Assembly: GCA_937899265.1 (NCBI GenBank) | Contig: CALBPV010000089.1 | Location: 1-33,746, forward strand | Direction of reading: 5' to 3' | DNA length: 33,746 nt | DNA from: an uncultured Bacteroidales bacterium | GTDB taxonomy: Bacteria; Bacteroidota; Bacteroidia; Bacteroidales; UBA3663 | In this document: positions 1 to 7,099 of the stretch, in pieces | Position numbering within the stretch: position 1 is the stretch's first letter | How the letters are laid out: each line of letters begins with the position of its first letter | Translations under genes and position numbers: made by a program | Notes under the pieces: model-generated | What the model was told of the DNA's origin: nothing | Seen by the model: the letters and a program-made list of their open reading frames with translations, nothing else | The model's database searches: none

Positions 1-10
1 CGTTGACGAC

Positions 11-31
11 CCTTTCCGAATCGGATGAAGG
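11..31. repeat. Imperfect palindrome around CCGAATCGG at the window start
   Basis: A short imperfect palindrome centred on CCGAATCGG lies at the left edge. The same core, CCGAATCGG, is the centre of a palindromic repeat unit at 33617-33633 near the right edge. No gene is seen in positions 1-40. It may be the tail of a repeat array lying to the left, but only one copy is visible. Confidence 0.35.
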
Positions 32-40
32 TATAAAGCA

Positions 41-80
41 GCCTCTCCCCAGCCCCTCCCTGAAGGGGAGGGAGCAGGAC
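41..80. repeat. G/C-rich hairpin element, copy 1
   Basis: The sequence CCCCAGCCCCTCCC, then TGAAG, then GGGAGGG forms a 7-bp stem (54-60 with 66-72). A closely similar element lies at 443-480. Each copy is followed directly by a 7-bp repeat array, so hairpin and array look like one composite unit. Similar CCCTCCC/GGGAGGG palindromes recur between genes in many bacterial genomes. There is no U-tract, so it is not a standard terminator. Confidence 0.7.
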
Positions 81-250
81 GGTCAAAGGTCTAAGGTCTA
101 AGGGTTCCAGGATTCAAGTTTCAGGTTTCAGGATTCAGGATTCAGGTTTCAGGTTTCAGGTTCCAAGTTTCAACCATTAACCGTGAACCGTGAACCATTA
201 ACCGTGAACCATTAACCGTGAACCATTAACCATGAACCATTAACCATGAA
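81..250. repeat. Heptanucleotide repeat array 1 (24 units, three unit types)
   Basis: The whole stretch divides into consecutive 7-mers without a break in register. It begins with GGTCAAA, GGTCTAA, GGTCTAA, continues with AGGTTTC/AGGATTC/AAGTTTC units (109-171), and from 172 alternates AACCATT with AACCGTG or AACCATG. The unit sequence changes along the array while the 7-bp period holds. It resembles in principle the short tandemly repeated repetitive (STRR) heptamers of cyanobacteria, though the sequences differ. No gene overlaps it. Confidence 0.85.
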
Positions 251-289
251 CCGAAAGTGGTTTCAGGATTCGGATTTCAAGTGAAAGTT

Positions 290-333
290 TTTTGCGGGTG
301 TTTTGTGGACGTTTTGTGAATGTTTTGTGTATT
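290..333 (+). promoter_or_regulatory. Four 11-bp phased TTTTGTG-like boxes upstream of the iorA promoter
   Basis: Four consecutive 11-base units start at 290 (TTTTGCG), 301, 312 and 323 (TTTTGTG each). The period is close to one helical turn, so the boxes face the same side of the DNA, and they end 45 bases upstream of the predicted -33 element. This geometry fits a binding site for an oligomeric regulator or an A/T-tract bend. No regulator is identified. Confidence 0.4.
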
Positions 334-378
334 AAAAGGCTATTTTTATTCAAAGAGAGCAATTTTTGTGGCAAAAAT

Positions 379-410
379 TTTGTTATTTGAATTATTTTAA
401 GTAACTTTGC
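379..410 (+). promoter_or_regulatory. Bacteroidota-type promoter of the iorAB operon
   Basis: TTTG (379-382) is followed after 19 bases by TAACTTTGC (402-410), which matches the TTTG / TAnnTTTG consensus of the Bacteroidota primary sigma factor. Transcription would begin near 416 and give a leader of about 400 bases that contains the second hairpin and the second heptamer array before the iorA start at 818. Confidence 0.65.
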
Positions 411-442
411 ACCCAAAATGTGTAAAATCGAAACAGGTTTCA

Positions 443-480
443 GCCTACCCCCAGCCCCTCCCTAAAGGGAAGGGAGGATG
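443..480. repeat. G/C-rich hairpin element, copy 2
   Basis: This second copy of the element at 41-80 has CCCCCAGCCCCTCCC followed by TAAAGGGAAGGGAGG. CCTCCC at 457-462 can pair with GGGAGG at 472-477. It is followed at 481 by heptamer array 2, the same order as copy 1. It lies inside the predicted transcribed leader of iorA, where it could fold in RNA. Confidence 0.7.
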
Positions 481-788
481 GGATTCAGGTTTCAGGTTCA
501 AGGTTCAAGGTTCAGGATTCAAGATTCAGGTTTCTGGTTTCAGGATTCAAGATTCAGGTTTCAGGTTCCAAGTTTCAGGTTCAAGGTTCAAGGTTCAAGG
601 TTCAAGATTCAAGATTCAGGATTCAGGATTCAAGATTCAGGTTCAAGGTTCAAGATTCAGGATTCAGGATTCAGGATTCAAGATTCAGGTTTCAGGATTC
701 AAGATTCAGGTTTCAGGTTCAAGGTTCAAGGTTCAGGTTTCAAGTTTCAGGATTCAGGTTTCAAGATTCAGGTTTCAAGATTCAAAGT
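481..788. repeat. Heptanucleotide repeat array 2 (44 units) in the iorA leader
   Basis: Forty-four consecutive 7-base units (308 bases) of the types GATTCAG, GTTTCAG, GTTCAAG and GATTCAA keep an unbroken 7-bp period. The units contain no stop codon, so all three forward frames stay open and would read as heptapeptide repeats such as GFRFQVS or RFKIQDS. The array ends 29 bases before the iorA ATG. I treat it as non-coding because iorA homology starts only at 818. Confidence 0.85.
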
Positions 789-817
789 CAAAATATAAAT
801 TCCGAATTATAAATAAA

Positions 818-2437
818 ATGTCACAACAGAAATTACTCCTCGGTGACGAAGCCATAGCGCTTGGCGCCTTGCACGCAGGGTTAGGCGGAGTGTATGCCTA
901 TCCCGGCACGCCATCGACGGAGATTACCGAATTTATCCAGGGAAATCCTCTGACGAAAGAGCGCGGTATTCACAGCCGCTGGTGCACGAACGAAAAGACG
1001 GCGATGGAAGCGGCTTTGGGTATGTCGTATGCCGGCAAACGGGCTTTGGTTTGTATGAAGCATGTGGGCATGAACGTGTGTGCGGACGCTTTTGTCAATT
1101 CAGCCATCACCGGAACGAACGGCGGTATTGTGGTTCTGGCAGCCGACGACCCGTCGATGCACTCTTCGCAGAACGAACAGGATTCGCGTTTCTACGGCAA
1201 GTTTGCCATGGTGCCCATCTTTGAGCCCTCGACACAGCAGGAGGCATACGACATGATGAAAGTGGCTTTCGAGTTCTCGGAGCTTATCAAGGAACCGGTG
1301 GTTATGCGTCTCGTTACCCGTTTGGCCCACTCGCGGGCTTCCGTCACGGTGGGAGACCCCATTGCCCAGCAGCAGTTGCCCCTTTCGTCGGGCCGTCAGT
1401 GGGTATTGCTACCGGGTATTGCGAAGAAGAACTATGCTGTCCTGATAGAGAAACAGCCCCAAATGCTCCGTGCCGCCGAAGAATCGTCGTGGAACCGCCT
1501 CGCGCTCAATGTCGGCCATGAAGGCAAGACAGGAGTCGTGGCCTGCGGTATCGGCTACAACTATGTGTGCGAAGCCGGAGCCGAAGGACTGAGCGGCGTG
1601 TTGAAAGTGTCGCAGTATCCTCTGCCCGAAAGTCTCATTGCCGAATTGGCCGCCAAGAGCGACAGCATCCTCGTGGTGGAGGACGGACAGCCCGTTGTGG
1701 AACAGGACATCAAGGGTCTGCTGGGCGCAGGCTACAAGGTGAAGGGACGTCTGACGGGTGACTTGCCACGTACGGGCGAACTCAATCCCGACACGGTGGC
1801 CAAGGCATTGGGTGTGGAGACCCGGGCCTATTTCGAGGCATCGAAGAACGTGGTGGGTCGTCCGCCGGCATTGTGTCCCGGATGCGGTCACCGTGACGTC
1901 TATAAAGCACTCAACAAGGTGGCAGCCGAATATCCCAACGCCCGCATCTTCGGCGACATCGGATGCTATACGCTGGGCGCACTGCCTCCCTTTCAGGCAC
2001 TGGCCAGCTGTGTGGATATGGGTGCTTCCATTACGATGGCCAAAGGCGCAGCCGACGCCGGAGCTTTCCCGTGTATCGCCATCATCGGCGACTCGACATT
2101 CACCCATTCGGGCATGACGGGACTGTTGGATGCCATCAACGACCACTCGAACATCACGGTGGTGATATCCGACAACCTGACCACGGCCATGACCGGCGGA
2201 CAGGACTCGGCCGGCACCAACAAGTTCGAAGCCATCTGCCGCGGTCTCGGCGTGGAGGAAGAACACCTGCATGTCGTTGTGCCGTTGCCCAAGAACATGG
2301 AGGAAATCACGCAGATTATCCGCGACGAGCTCAATTACAACGGAGTGTCGGTGATTATTCCCCGCCGTGAATGTATTCAGACCCTCAACCGTAGAATGCG
2401 CAAAGAACGCGCCCTTAAAGAAGCTTCCAAAAAATGA
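818..2437 (+). CDS. iorA: Indolepyruvate:ferredoxin oxidoreductase, alpha subunit (IorA)
   Basis: This is the large catalytic subunit of the TPP-dependent enzyme that decarboxylates aryl pyruvates (indolepyruvate, phenylpyruvate) to aryl-acetyl-CoA while reducing ferredoxin in the cytoplasm. The 539-aa product starts MSQQKLLLGDEAIALGA. The N-terminal pyrimidine-domain motif AYPGTPSTEI is at about 27-36. The TPP domain shows CPGCGHR at 353-359, GDIGCYTLG at 379-387 and GDST at 424-427 with SDN at 451-453. The ATG at 818 is chosen because homology begins there. The open frame runs back to a TTG at 407, but only through repeat DNA and the promoter. The C-terminal two-cluster ferredoxin domain of archaeal IorA is absent: the tail after 515 has one cysteine. 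First gene of an operon, overlapping iorB by 4 bases (ATGA). Confidence 0.95.
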   Translation: MSQQKLLLGDEAIALGALHAGLGGVYAYPGTPSTEITEFIQGNPLTKERGIHSRWCTNEKTAMEAALGMSYAGKRALVCMKHVGMNVCADAFVNSAITGTNGGIVVLAADDPSMHSSQNEQDSRFYGKFAMVPIFEPSTQQEAYDMMKVAFEFSELIKEPVVMRLVTRLAHSRASVTVGDPIAQQQLPLSSGRQWVLLPGIAKKNYAVLIEKQPQMLRAAEESSWNRLALNVGHEGKTGVVACGIGYNYVCEAGAEGLSGVLKVSQYPLPESLIAELAAKSDSILVVEDGQPVVEQDIKGLLGAGYKVKGRLTGDLPRTGELNPDTVAKALGVETRAYFEASKNVVGRPPALCPGCGHRDVYKALNKVAAEYPNARIFGDIGCYTLGALPPFQALASCVDMGASITMAKGAADAGAFPCIAIIGDSTFTHSGMTGLLDAINDHSNITVVISDNLTTAMTGGQDSAGTNKFEAICRGLGVEEEHLHVVVPLPKNMEEITQIIRDELNYNGVSVIIPRRECIQTLNRRMRKERALKEASKK

Positions 2438-3009
2438 AAAAAGACATCATACTTTCAGGTGTCGGAGGACAGGGAATCCTTTCGATAGCAACGGTCATAG
2501 GCGAAGCCGCCACCATCGCCGGTCTGCATCTCAAACAGGCCGAAGTGCACGGTATGAGCCAGCGCGGCGGTGACGTGCAGAGCGACCTCCGCCTCTCGAC
2601 CGAACCCATTGCCTCCGACCTCATTTCTCACGGACAGGCCGACCTCATCATCTCGATGGAGCCAATGGAAGCCCTCCGATATCTTCCGTTCCTGGCCAAG
2701 GACGGAGCCGTGATAACGAGTTCGAAAACCTTTGTCAATATCCCCAACTATCCTGCCGAAGAAGCCATACAGGCCGAGCTGAAGGCCCTGCCCAAAGTGG
2801 TGCAGACGGATATCGACCAGGTGGCGTCCGACCTCGGGGCGGCAAGAAGTTCCAACATGGTGTTGCTCGGCATGGCAGCCAAATTTCTCGAAATCGTGTC
2901 GCCCGACACATTGAGGGAAGCCATACGCCACATCTTTGCATCGAAAGGCGAGGCGGTGACAGAGAGCAACATCCAGGCATTCAATCAAGGCATTGAACTT
3001 TCTAAATAA
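2434..3009 (+). CDS. iorB: Indolepyruvate:ferredoxin oxidoreductase, beta subunit (IorB)
   Basis: This is the small gamma-type subunit that pairs with IorA in aryl-pyruvate oxidation. It has 191 aa, the usual length. Family signatures are SGVGGQGIL at about 8-16 and EVHGMSQRGG at about 37-46, both typical of the pyruvate ferredoxin oxidoreductase gamma family. The start codon overlaps the iorA stop (ATGA), which points to translational coupling and 1:1 synthesis. The ligase gene follows after 15 bases. Confidence 0.95.
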   Translation: MKKDIILSGVGGQGILSIATVIGEAATIAGLHLKQAEVHGMSQRGGDVQSDLRLSTEPIASDLISHGQADLIISMEPMEALRYLPFLAKDGAVITSSKTFVNIPNYPAEEAIQAELKALPKVVQTDIDQVASDLGAARSSNMVLLGMAAKFLEIVSPDTLREAIRHIFASKGEAVTESNIQAFNQGIELSK

Positions 3010-3024
3010 AAAATCATCACCATT

Positions 3025-4335
3025 ATGTATTGGAACCAAAACAAAGAGTGTATGAGCAGGGACGAGATGCGTGCCCTGCAGGGCAAACGTCTCCACAAAG
3101 TGGTGGATTATGTCTATCATCACACACCGTTCTACCGTGCGAAGATGCAGGAGTTGGGGCTTCTGCCCGGCGATATCCAGACCATTGAGGATATCACCAA
3201 ACTGCCCTTCACTACCAAGCAGGACCTTCGCGACAACTATCCCTTCGGCCTTCAGGCAGCCCCGAAGAGCGAAATCATCCGTGTGCATGCCTCGACCGGT
3301 ACGACGGGCAATCCCACCATCGTGGGTTACACCCGCAAGGACATCGACATCTGGAGCGAATGTATGGCCCGTTGTATGACGGCCTACGGAGTGACCAGTG
3401 AGGACATCGTGTCGGTGGCATACGGTTACGGCCTCTTCACGGGCGGTCTCGGCGCTCACTACGGTGTCGAGAATCTGGGTGCCGCGGTTGTCCCCACGGG
3501 CACGGGCAACACCGAGAAGCATGTGCGACTCATTCGCGACCTCGGCATCACAGGCATTGCGTGCACACCATCATACGCGCTCTATCTGGCCGAGACGATG
3601 GACAAGATGGGCGTGACCAAAGACCAGATACACCTGCGTGTGGGAGCCTTCGGCGCCGAGCCCTGGACCGAGAACATGCGCAAGGAGATTCAGGAACGGT
3701 TGGGTCTGAAGGGCTTCAACCTCTACGGCCTGTCGGAAATCATGGGTCCCTGTGTGAGCTACGAATGCGAATGCCAACACGGCTCGCATGTCAACGAGGA
3801 TCATTTCTATCCCGAAATAGTGGATCCCGTCACCCTCGAACGTCTTCCCAACGGACAGCGCGGCGAACTCGTCTTCACGACGCTCACCAAGGAGGGTATG
3901 CCCGTTTTGCGTTACCGCACACGCGACCTCTGTGCCCTCATGGAAGGCGAATGTGAATGCGGTCGCACCAATGTGAGAATGACGCCCATCATGGGACGTT
4001 CGGACGACATGCTCATCATCCGCGGCATCAACGTCTTCCCCTCGCAGGTGGAGAGTGTGGTGCTCAGCGAACCCGAATTTGCACCCCGCTATCTGCTCAT
4101 CGTCGATCGCGTCAACAACCTCGACACGCTCGAGGTGCAGGTCGAGGTGCGTCAGGAAATCTTCACCGCAAGCATGGAATCCCTCGGAGCCATCGATGCC
4201 CTCGAGAAGAAACTTGCCTCCAAACTCAAGAGTGTGCTTTCCATCTCGGCCAAGGTCAAAATCAAAGCCCCCAACACCATCGAGCGTTCGCAGGGCAAGA
4301 GCAAATTTGTCATCGACAAGCGTGTTTTAAAATAA
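3025..4335 (+). CDS. Phenylacetate-CoA ligase family protein, paralogue 1
   Basis: This is an AMP-forming aryl-acetate CoA ligase of the PaaK type (ANL superfamily), 436 aa as expected. The phosphate-binding loop ASTGTTGNPT is at 89-98, an adenylation core YGLSEIMGPC at about 234-243, RYRTRDL at 296-302, and the hinge region GRSDDMLIIRGINVFP at about 324-339. Cysteines at 248/250 and 310/312 fit the metal-binding positions often seen in PaaK proteins. It lies between iorB and a second ligase with a 4-base gap to the latter. By context it interconverts aryl-acetyl-CoA and the free acid. The direction, ATP-yielding or activating, cannot be read from sequence, nor can the exact substrate. Confidence 0.9.
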   Translation: MYWNQNKECMSRDEMRALQGKRLHKVVDYVYHHTPFYRAKMQELGLLPGDIQTIEDITKLPFTTKQDLRDNYPFGLQAAPKSEIIRVHASTGTTGNPTIVGYTRKDIDIWSECMARCMTAYGVTSEDIVSVAYGYGLFTGGLGAHYGVENLGAAVVPTGTGNTEKHVRLIRDLGITGIACTPSYALYLAETMDKMGVTKDQIHLRVGAFGAEPWTENMRKEIQERLGLKGFNLYGLSEIMGPCVSYECECQHGSHVNEDHFYPEIVDPVTLERLPNGQRGELVFTTLTKEGMPVLRYRTRDLCALMEGECECGRTNVRMTPIMGRSDDMLIIRGINVFPSQVESVVLSEPEFAPRYLLIVDRVNNLDTLEVQVEVRQEIFTASMESLGAIDALEKKLASKLKSVLSISAKVKIKAPNTIERSQGKSKFVIDKRVLK

Positions 4336-4339
4336 GACA

Positions 4340-5653
4340 ATGGCTAACTATCCAGAGTATTTTAACCCAGACATGGAGCTCCTCACACGCCCCGAAATCG
4401 AGGCATTGCAGCTCCAAAAGTTGAAAAAGACGGTGGAACATTGCATGAACTCCGCATTCTACCGTCAGCGTTTTGCGGAGGCACATCTCAAGCCCGAGGA
4501 CATCAAGAGCCTCGACGACTTGCGCCGCATCCCATTCACCACGAAGCAGGATTTGCGCAATACCTATCCCTTCGGAATGGCTGCCGTGCCTCTCGAACAG
4601 TGTGTGCGTCTCCACTCGTCCAGTGGAACGACAGGCAACCCCACCGTGATTCTCCACACACAGAAGGATCTCGACATGTGGGCCAACTGTATGGCCCGCT
4701 GTATGTGGATGGTAGGACTGCGTCCCACAGACGTGTTCCAAAACTCGTCGGGCTACGGCATGTTCACCGGAGGTCTCGGCATGCAGTACGGTGCCGAGAA
4801 GGTGGGTATGCTCACCGTACCTGCGGCTGCCGGCAACTCGCGTCGCCAAATCAAGTTCATCACCGACTTCGGCACAACGGCAGTGCATGCCATCCCGTCA
4901 TACGCCACCCGTCTCTATGAGGTCATGCAGGAAGTGGGTGTGGATCCGCGTCGCGACACGAAGCTCAAAACCCTCCTTATCGGAGCCGAGCCCCACACGG
5001 AGGAACAGCGCCGCCGCATCGAAGAGATGCTGGGCGTGAAGGCCTACAACTCCTTTGGAATGTCGGAGATGTGCGGACCCTCGGTTGCTTTCGAATGTCA
5101 GTACCAGAACGGTATGCACATTTGGGAAGATTATTACATCGTGGAAATCGTCGATCCCGAGACACTCGAACCCGTGCCCGAAGGCGAAGTGGGCGAGATG
5201 GTGCTCACCACGCTCAATCGCGAGGCGATGCCGATGCTCCGTTACCGCACGCACGACCTGACGCGCATTCTGTCCGGTCCGTGTCCCTGCGGACGTGTCC
5301 ACAAGCGTCTCGACCGCATGAAAGGACGCTCCGACGACATGATAATCCTCAAGGGCGTCAACATCTTCCCGATGCAAATCGAACAGGTGCTCATGCAGTT
5401 CAAGGAACTCTCGTCGCAGTATCTCATCACGCTCTACACCACCGACGACAACGATGACATGCGGGTGGACGTGGAGCTCAACGAGATGACCGACGACTAC
5501 AACTTCCTGCAGAACCTGACCCGCCAGATAACGCTCCGTCTCAAAGACGAAATCCTCTGTACGCCCAAAGTCAAGCTCCTGCCCAAGGGAACGCTACCCC
5601 AGCAGGAAGGCAAGGCCGTTCGCGTCAAGGACGAACGCAAACATTTTGCATAA
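4340..5653 (+). CDS. Phenylacetate-CoA ligase family protein, paralogue 2
   Basis: This second PaaK-type ligase, 437 aa, is collinear with its upstream neighbour over its whole length, so the pair arose by tandem duplication. The phosphate-binding loop SSSGTTGNPT is at 93-102. FGMSEMCGPS, RYRTHDL and GRSDDMIILKGVNIFP match the positions of the same motifs in paralogue 1, and a CPCGR cysteine pair is kept. The gap to paralogue 1 is 4 bases and to the ACT gene 20 bases. The two copies may have different aryl specificity, for example phenylacetate against indole- or hydroxyphenylacetate; that is inference. Confidence 0.9.
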   Translation: MANYPEYFNPDMELLTRPEIEALQLQKLKKTVEHCMNSAFYRQRFAEAHLKPEDIKSLDDLRRIPFTTKQDLRNTYPFGMAAVPLEQCVRLHSSSGTTGNPTVILHTQKDLDMWANCMARCMWMVGLRPTDVFQNSSGYGMFTGGLGMQYGAEKVGMLTVPAAAGNSRRQIKFITDFGTTAVHAIPSYATRLYEVMQEVGVDPRRDTKLKTLLIGAEPHTEEQRRRIEEMLGVKAYNSFGMSEMCGPSVAFECQYQNGMHIWEDYYIVEIVDPETLEPVPEGEVGEMVLTTLNREAMPMLRYRTHDLTRILSGPCPCGRVHKRLDRMKGRSDDMIILKGVNIFPMQIEQVLMQFKELSSQYLITLYTTDDNDDMRVDVELNEMTDDYNFLQNLTRQITLRLKDEILCTPKVKLLPKGTLPQQEGKAVRVKDERKHFA

Positions 5654-5673
5654 CCCGATAAAACCCCAACATT

Positions 5674-6099
5674 ATGACGATTAACCAACTTTCCATCTTT
5701 TTGGAGAACAAGAAGGGTACACTTCTGCAAGTGCTCCAGATTCTCAAAGAGGCCAAGGTGCAGATTATCGCATCGGCCATAGCCGACACCGTTGACTACG
5801 GAATCCTCCGCATCATCTGCAACAATCCCAAAGAGGCCTATCAGGTGCTCAAGGACAACGGCATCGCTGTGGCGCTGACCGATGTCTTTGCCATAGCCCT
5901 TGCCAACAAAGTGGGCGAGGCCGCCGAGGTGACCTCCATCTTTGCCAAAGCCGACATCTCGATTACCTATCTCTATTCGTTCCTCATGAACGGAAAGGGT
6001 ATTCTCATCTTCCGCACCGACAATGCCGACGAGGCAGCCAAGGTGATTGAGTCGAACAAGCTTACCTCGTTTTCCGAGAGCGAGCTGGAGTCTCTCTGA
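5674..6099 (+). CDS. Tandem ACT-domain protein
   Basis: The 141-aa product consists of two ACT domains and nothing else. The first (about 1-70) begins MTINQLSIFLENKKGTLLQV and the second (about 71-141) continues from TDVFAIALANKVGEAAEVTS. ACT domains bind small ligands, mostly amino acids. As the last gene of an operon for aryl-pyruvate conversion, it may sense an aromatic amino acid or act on the ligases, which is inference. It ends just before a strong bidirectional terminator. Confidence 0.85.
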   Translation: MTINQLSIFLENKKGTLLQVLQILKEAKVQIIASAIADTVDYGILRIICNNPKEAYQVLKDNGIAVALTDVFAIALANKVGEAAEVTSIFAKADISITYLYSFLMNGKGILIFRTDNADEAAKVIESNKLTSFSESELESL

Positions 6100-6113
6100 T
6101 GCCCATCAACCAT

Positions 6114-6152
6114 AAAAAAAGGCCCGTCAAGGTTTGTCTTGGCGGGCTTTTT
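6114..6152. terminator. Bidirectional terminator between the ACT gene and the thioesterase
   Basis: A 10-bp stem, GCCCGTCAAG (6122-6131) with CTTGGCGGGC (6138-6147), encloses the loop GTTTGT and contains one G-T pair. Seven A residues precede it and five T residues follow it, so it can end transcription of the + strand operon and of the convergent minus-strand thioesterase. Confidence 0.9.
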
Positions 6153-6156
6153 CGAT

Positions 6157-6549
6157 TCAGTCGAAGCGCTCGTGCTTCCGATAGCCGGAGGACGTGAGCA
6201 CGGCAACGATGTCGCCTGCGTCATCCGTGACGCGGACTTCGCCGTAGGGGAGTTTCTTGTGGTTCACTATCTCCCGGGCCTCGGCGTAGAGCCATCCGGG
6301 CCGGGCGGCCTTGATGAACGAAATGGAGGCCGTGGTCGAAACGGTCACCTGTCCGTGGCTGTTGACAGCAGCCGCAAAAGTCAGGTCGGCGAGGGTGAAG
6401 ATGGCTCCTCCCTGGCACACGTCGGCCCCGTTGAGGTGTTTGGTTTCAACCTTCATGCGGGCTTTGGCATAGCCTTCGCCCACCTCGAGGAGTTCGATGC
6501 CGGCCAAGCGGGCAAACCTGTCGTTCTGAAAATATTCTTTCACTTCCAT
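6157..6549 (-). CDS. PaaI-like hotdog-fold acyl-CoA thioesterase
   Basis: This is a 130-aa single hotdog domain that probably hydrolyses acyl- or aryl-acyl-CoA in the cytoplasm. The family pattern is visible as LNGADVCQGGAIFTLADLTF (39-58), with Gly47-Gly48 and the acidic Asp55 expected in the PaaI/YbgC-like active site. Gln46 stands where PaaI has His. The frame is open to 6597, but that extension runs into the rplI terminator hairpin, so the start MEVKEYFQND at 6549 is preferred. It faces the aryl-CoA operon convergently, so a shared role in aryl-CoA turnover is possible but unproven. Confidence 0.85.
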   Translation of the reverse strand: MEVKEYFQNDRFARLAGIELLEVGEGYAKARMKVETKHLNGADVCQGGAIFTLADLTFAAAVNSHGQVTVSTTASISFIKAARPGWLYAEAREIVNHKKLPYGEVRVTDDAGDIVAVLTSSGYRKHERFD

Positions 6550-6570
6550 GACTTCGTGTCTTTTTATGAG

Positions 6571-6601
6571 AAAAAAAGAGGACAACCTTGCGGTCATCCT
6601 C
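6571..6601 (-). terminator. Terminator of the rpsF-rpsR-rplI operon
   Basis: On the minus strand GAGGATGACC, loop GCAA, GGTTGTCCTC forms a continuous 10-bp stem with two G-T pairs, followed by seven T residues. It lies 23 bases after the rplI stop and upstream of the thioesterase start. Confidence 0.9.
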
Positions 6602-6624
6602 CGATATCATGTTCTGTCGGTGAT

Positions 6625-7077
6625 TCACTCGGCGGCAGCTTCGGCTACAACGTTGAAGGGAACCTCGACGCTAACCTCGCGGTGGAGTTTCACGGTGCAG
6701 GTGTGCTGGCCCAGGGTCTTGGCGGGCTCTACAACGATGAGCTTGCGATCTATCTCAGCACCGGCAGCGGCAAAAGCCTCGGCGAGCTGGATGTTGGTAA
6801 CCGAACCGTAAACTTTTCCCTCTTCGGAAGCCTTGACAGCAACTTCGAGAACCAAGCCTTTGATTTTCTCAGCCACAGCCTCGGCGTCAGCCTTGATTTT
6901 GGCACGCTTTTGAGCCTGCTGCTTGAGTTTCTCGTTGAGCTGTTTGAGGTTTGACTCAGAAGCGATGACAGCTTTCTTCTGGGGGATGAGATAATTCAAA
7001 CCGTAGCCGTTCTTGACTTCGACTACATCGTCTTTGTATCCAAGATTCTGGACATCTTCAATCAAAATGATTTTCAT
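6625..7077 (-). CDS. rplI: 50S ribosomal protein L9
   Basis: This 150-aa protein binds 23S rRNA at the base of the L1 stalk. The N-terminal L9 signature is clear (MKIILIEDVQNLGYKDD and VKNGYGLNYLIP, about 22-33), followed by the long connecting helix rich in Lys/Ala/Gln (about 45-70) and the C-terminal domain. It is the last gene of rpsF-rpsR-rplI and is followed by a strong terminator. Confidence 0.98.
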   Translation of the reverse strand: MKIILIEDVQNLGYKDDVVEVKNGYGLNYLIPQKKAVIASESNLKQLNEKLKQQAQKRAKIKADAEAVAEKIKGLVLEVAVKASEEGKVYGSVTNIQLAEAFAAAGAEIDRKLIVVEPAKTLGQHTCTVKLHREVSVEVPFNVVAEAAAE

Positions 7078-7099
7078 ACTTGTTGCCTCCTCTTGTTAA

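Noticed and set aside
407..817. N-terminal extension of IorA, or a separate repeat protein, from the long open frames over the heptamer array (also 478-798)
   Set aside because: Repeat units contain no stop in any frame, so openness is trivial. There is no ATG in the iorA frame before 818, the only early start lies in the promoter, and IorA homology begins at 818.
6550..6597. Upstream start for the thioesterase
   Set aside because: The extra 16 codons run through the rplI terminator; homology begins at MEVKEYF.
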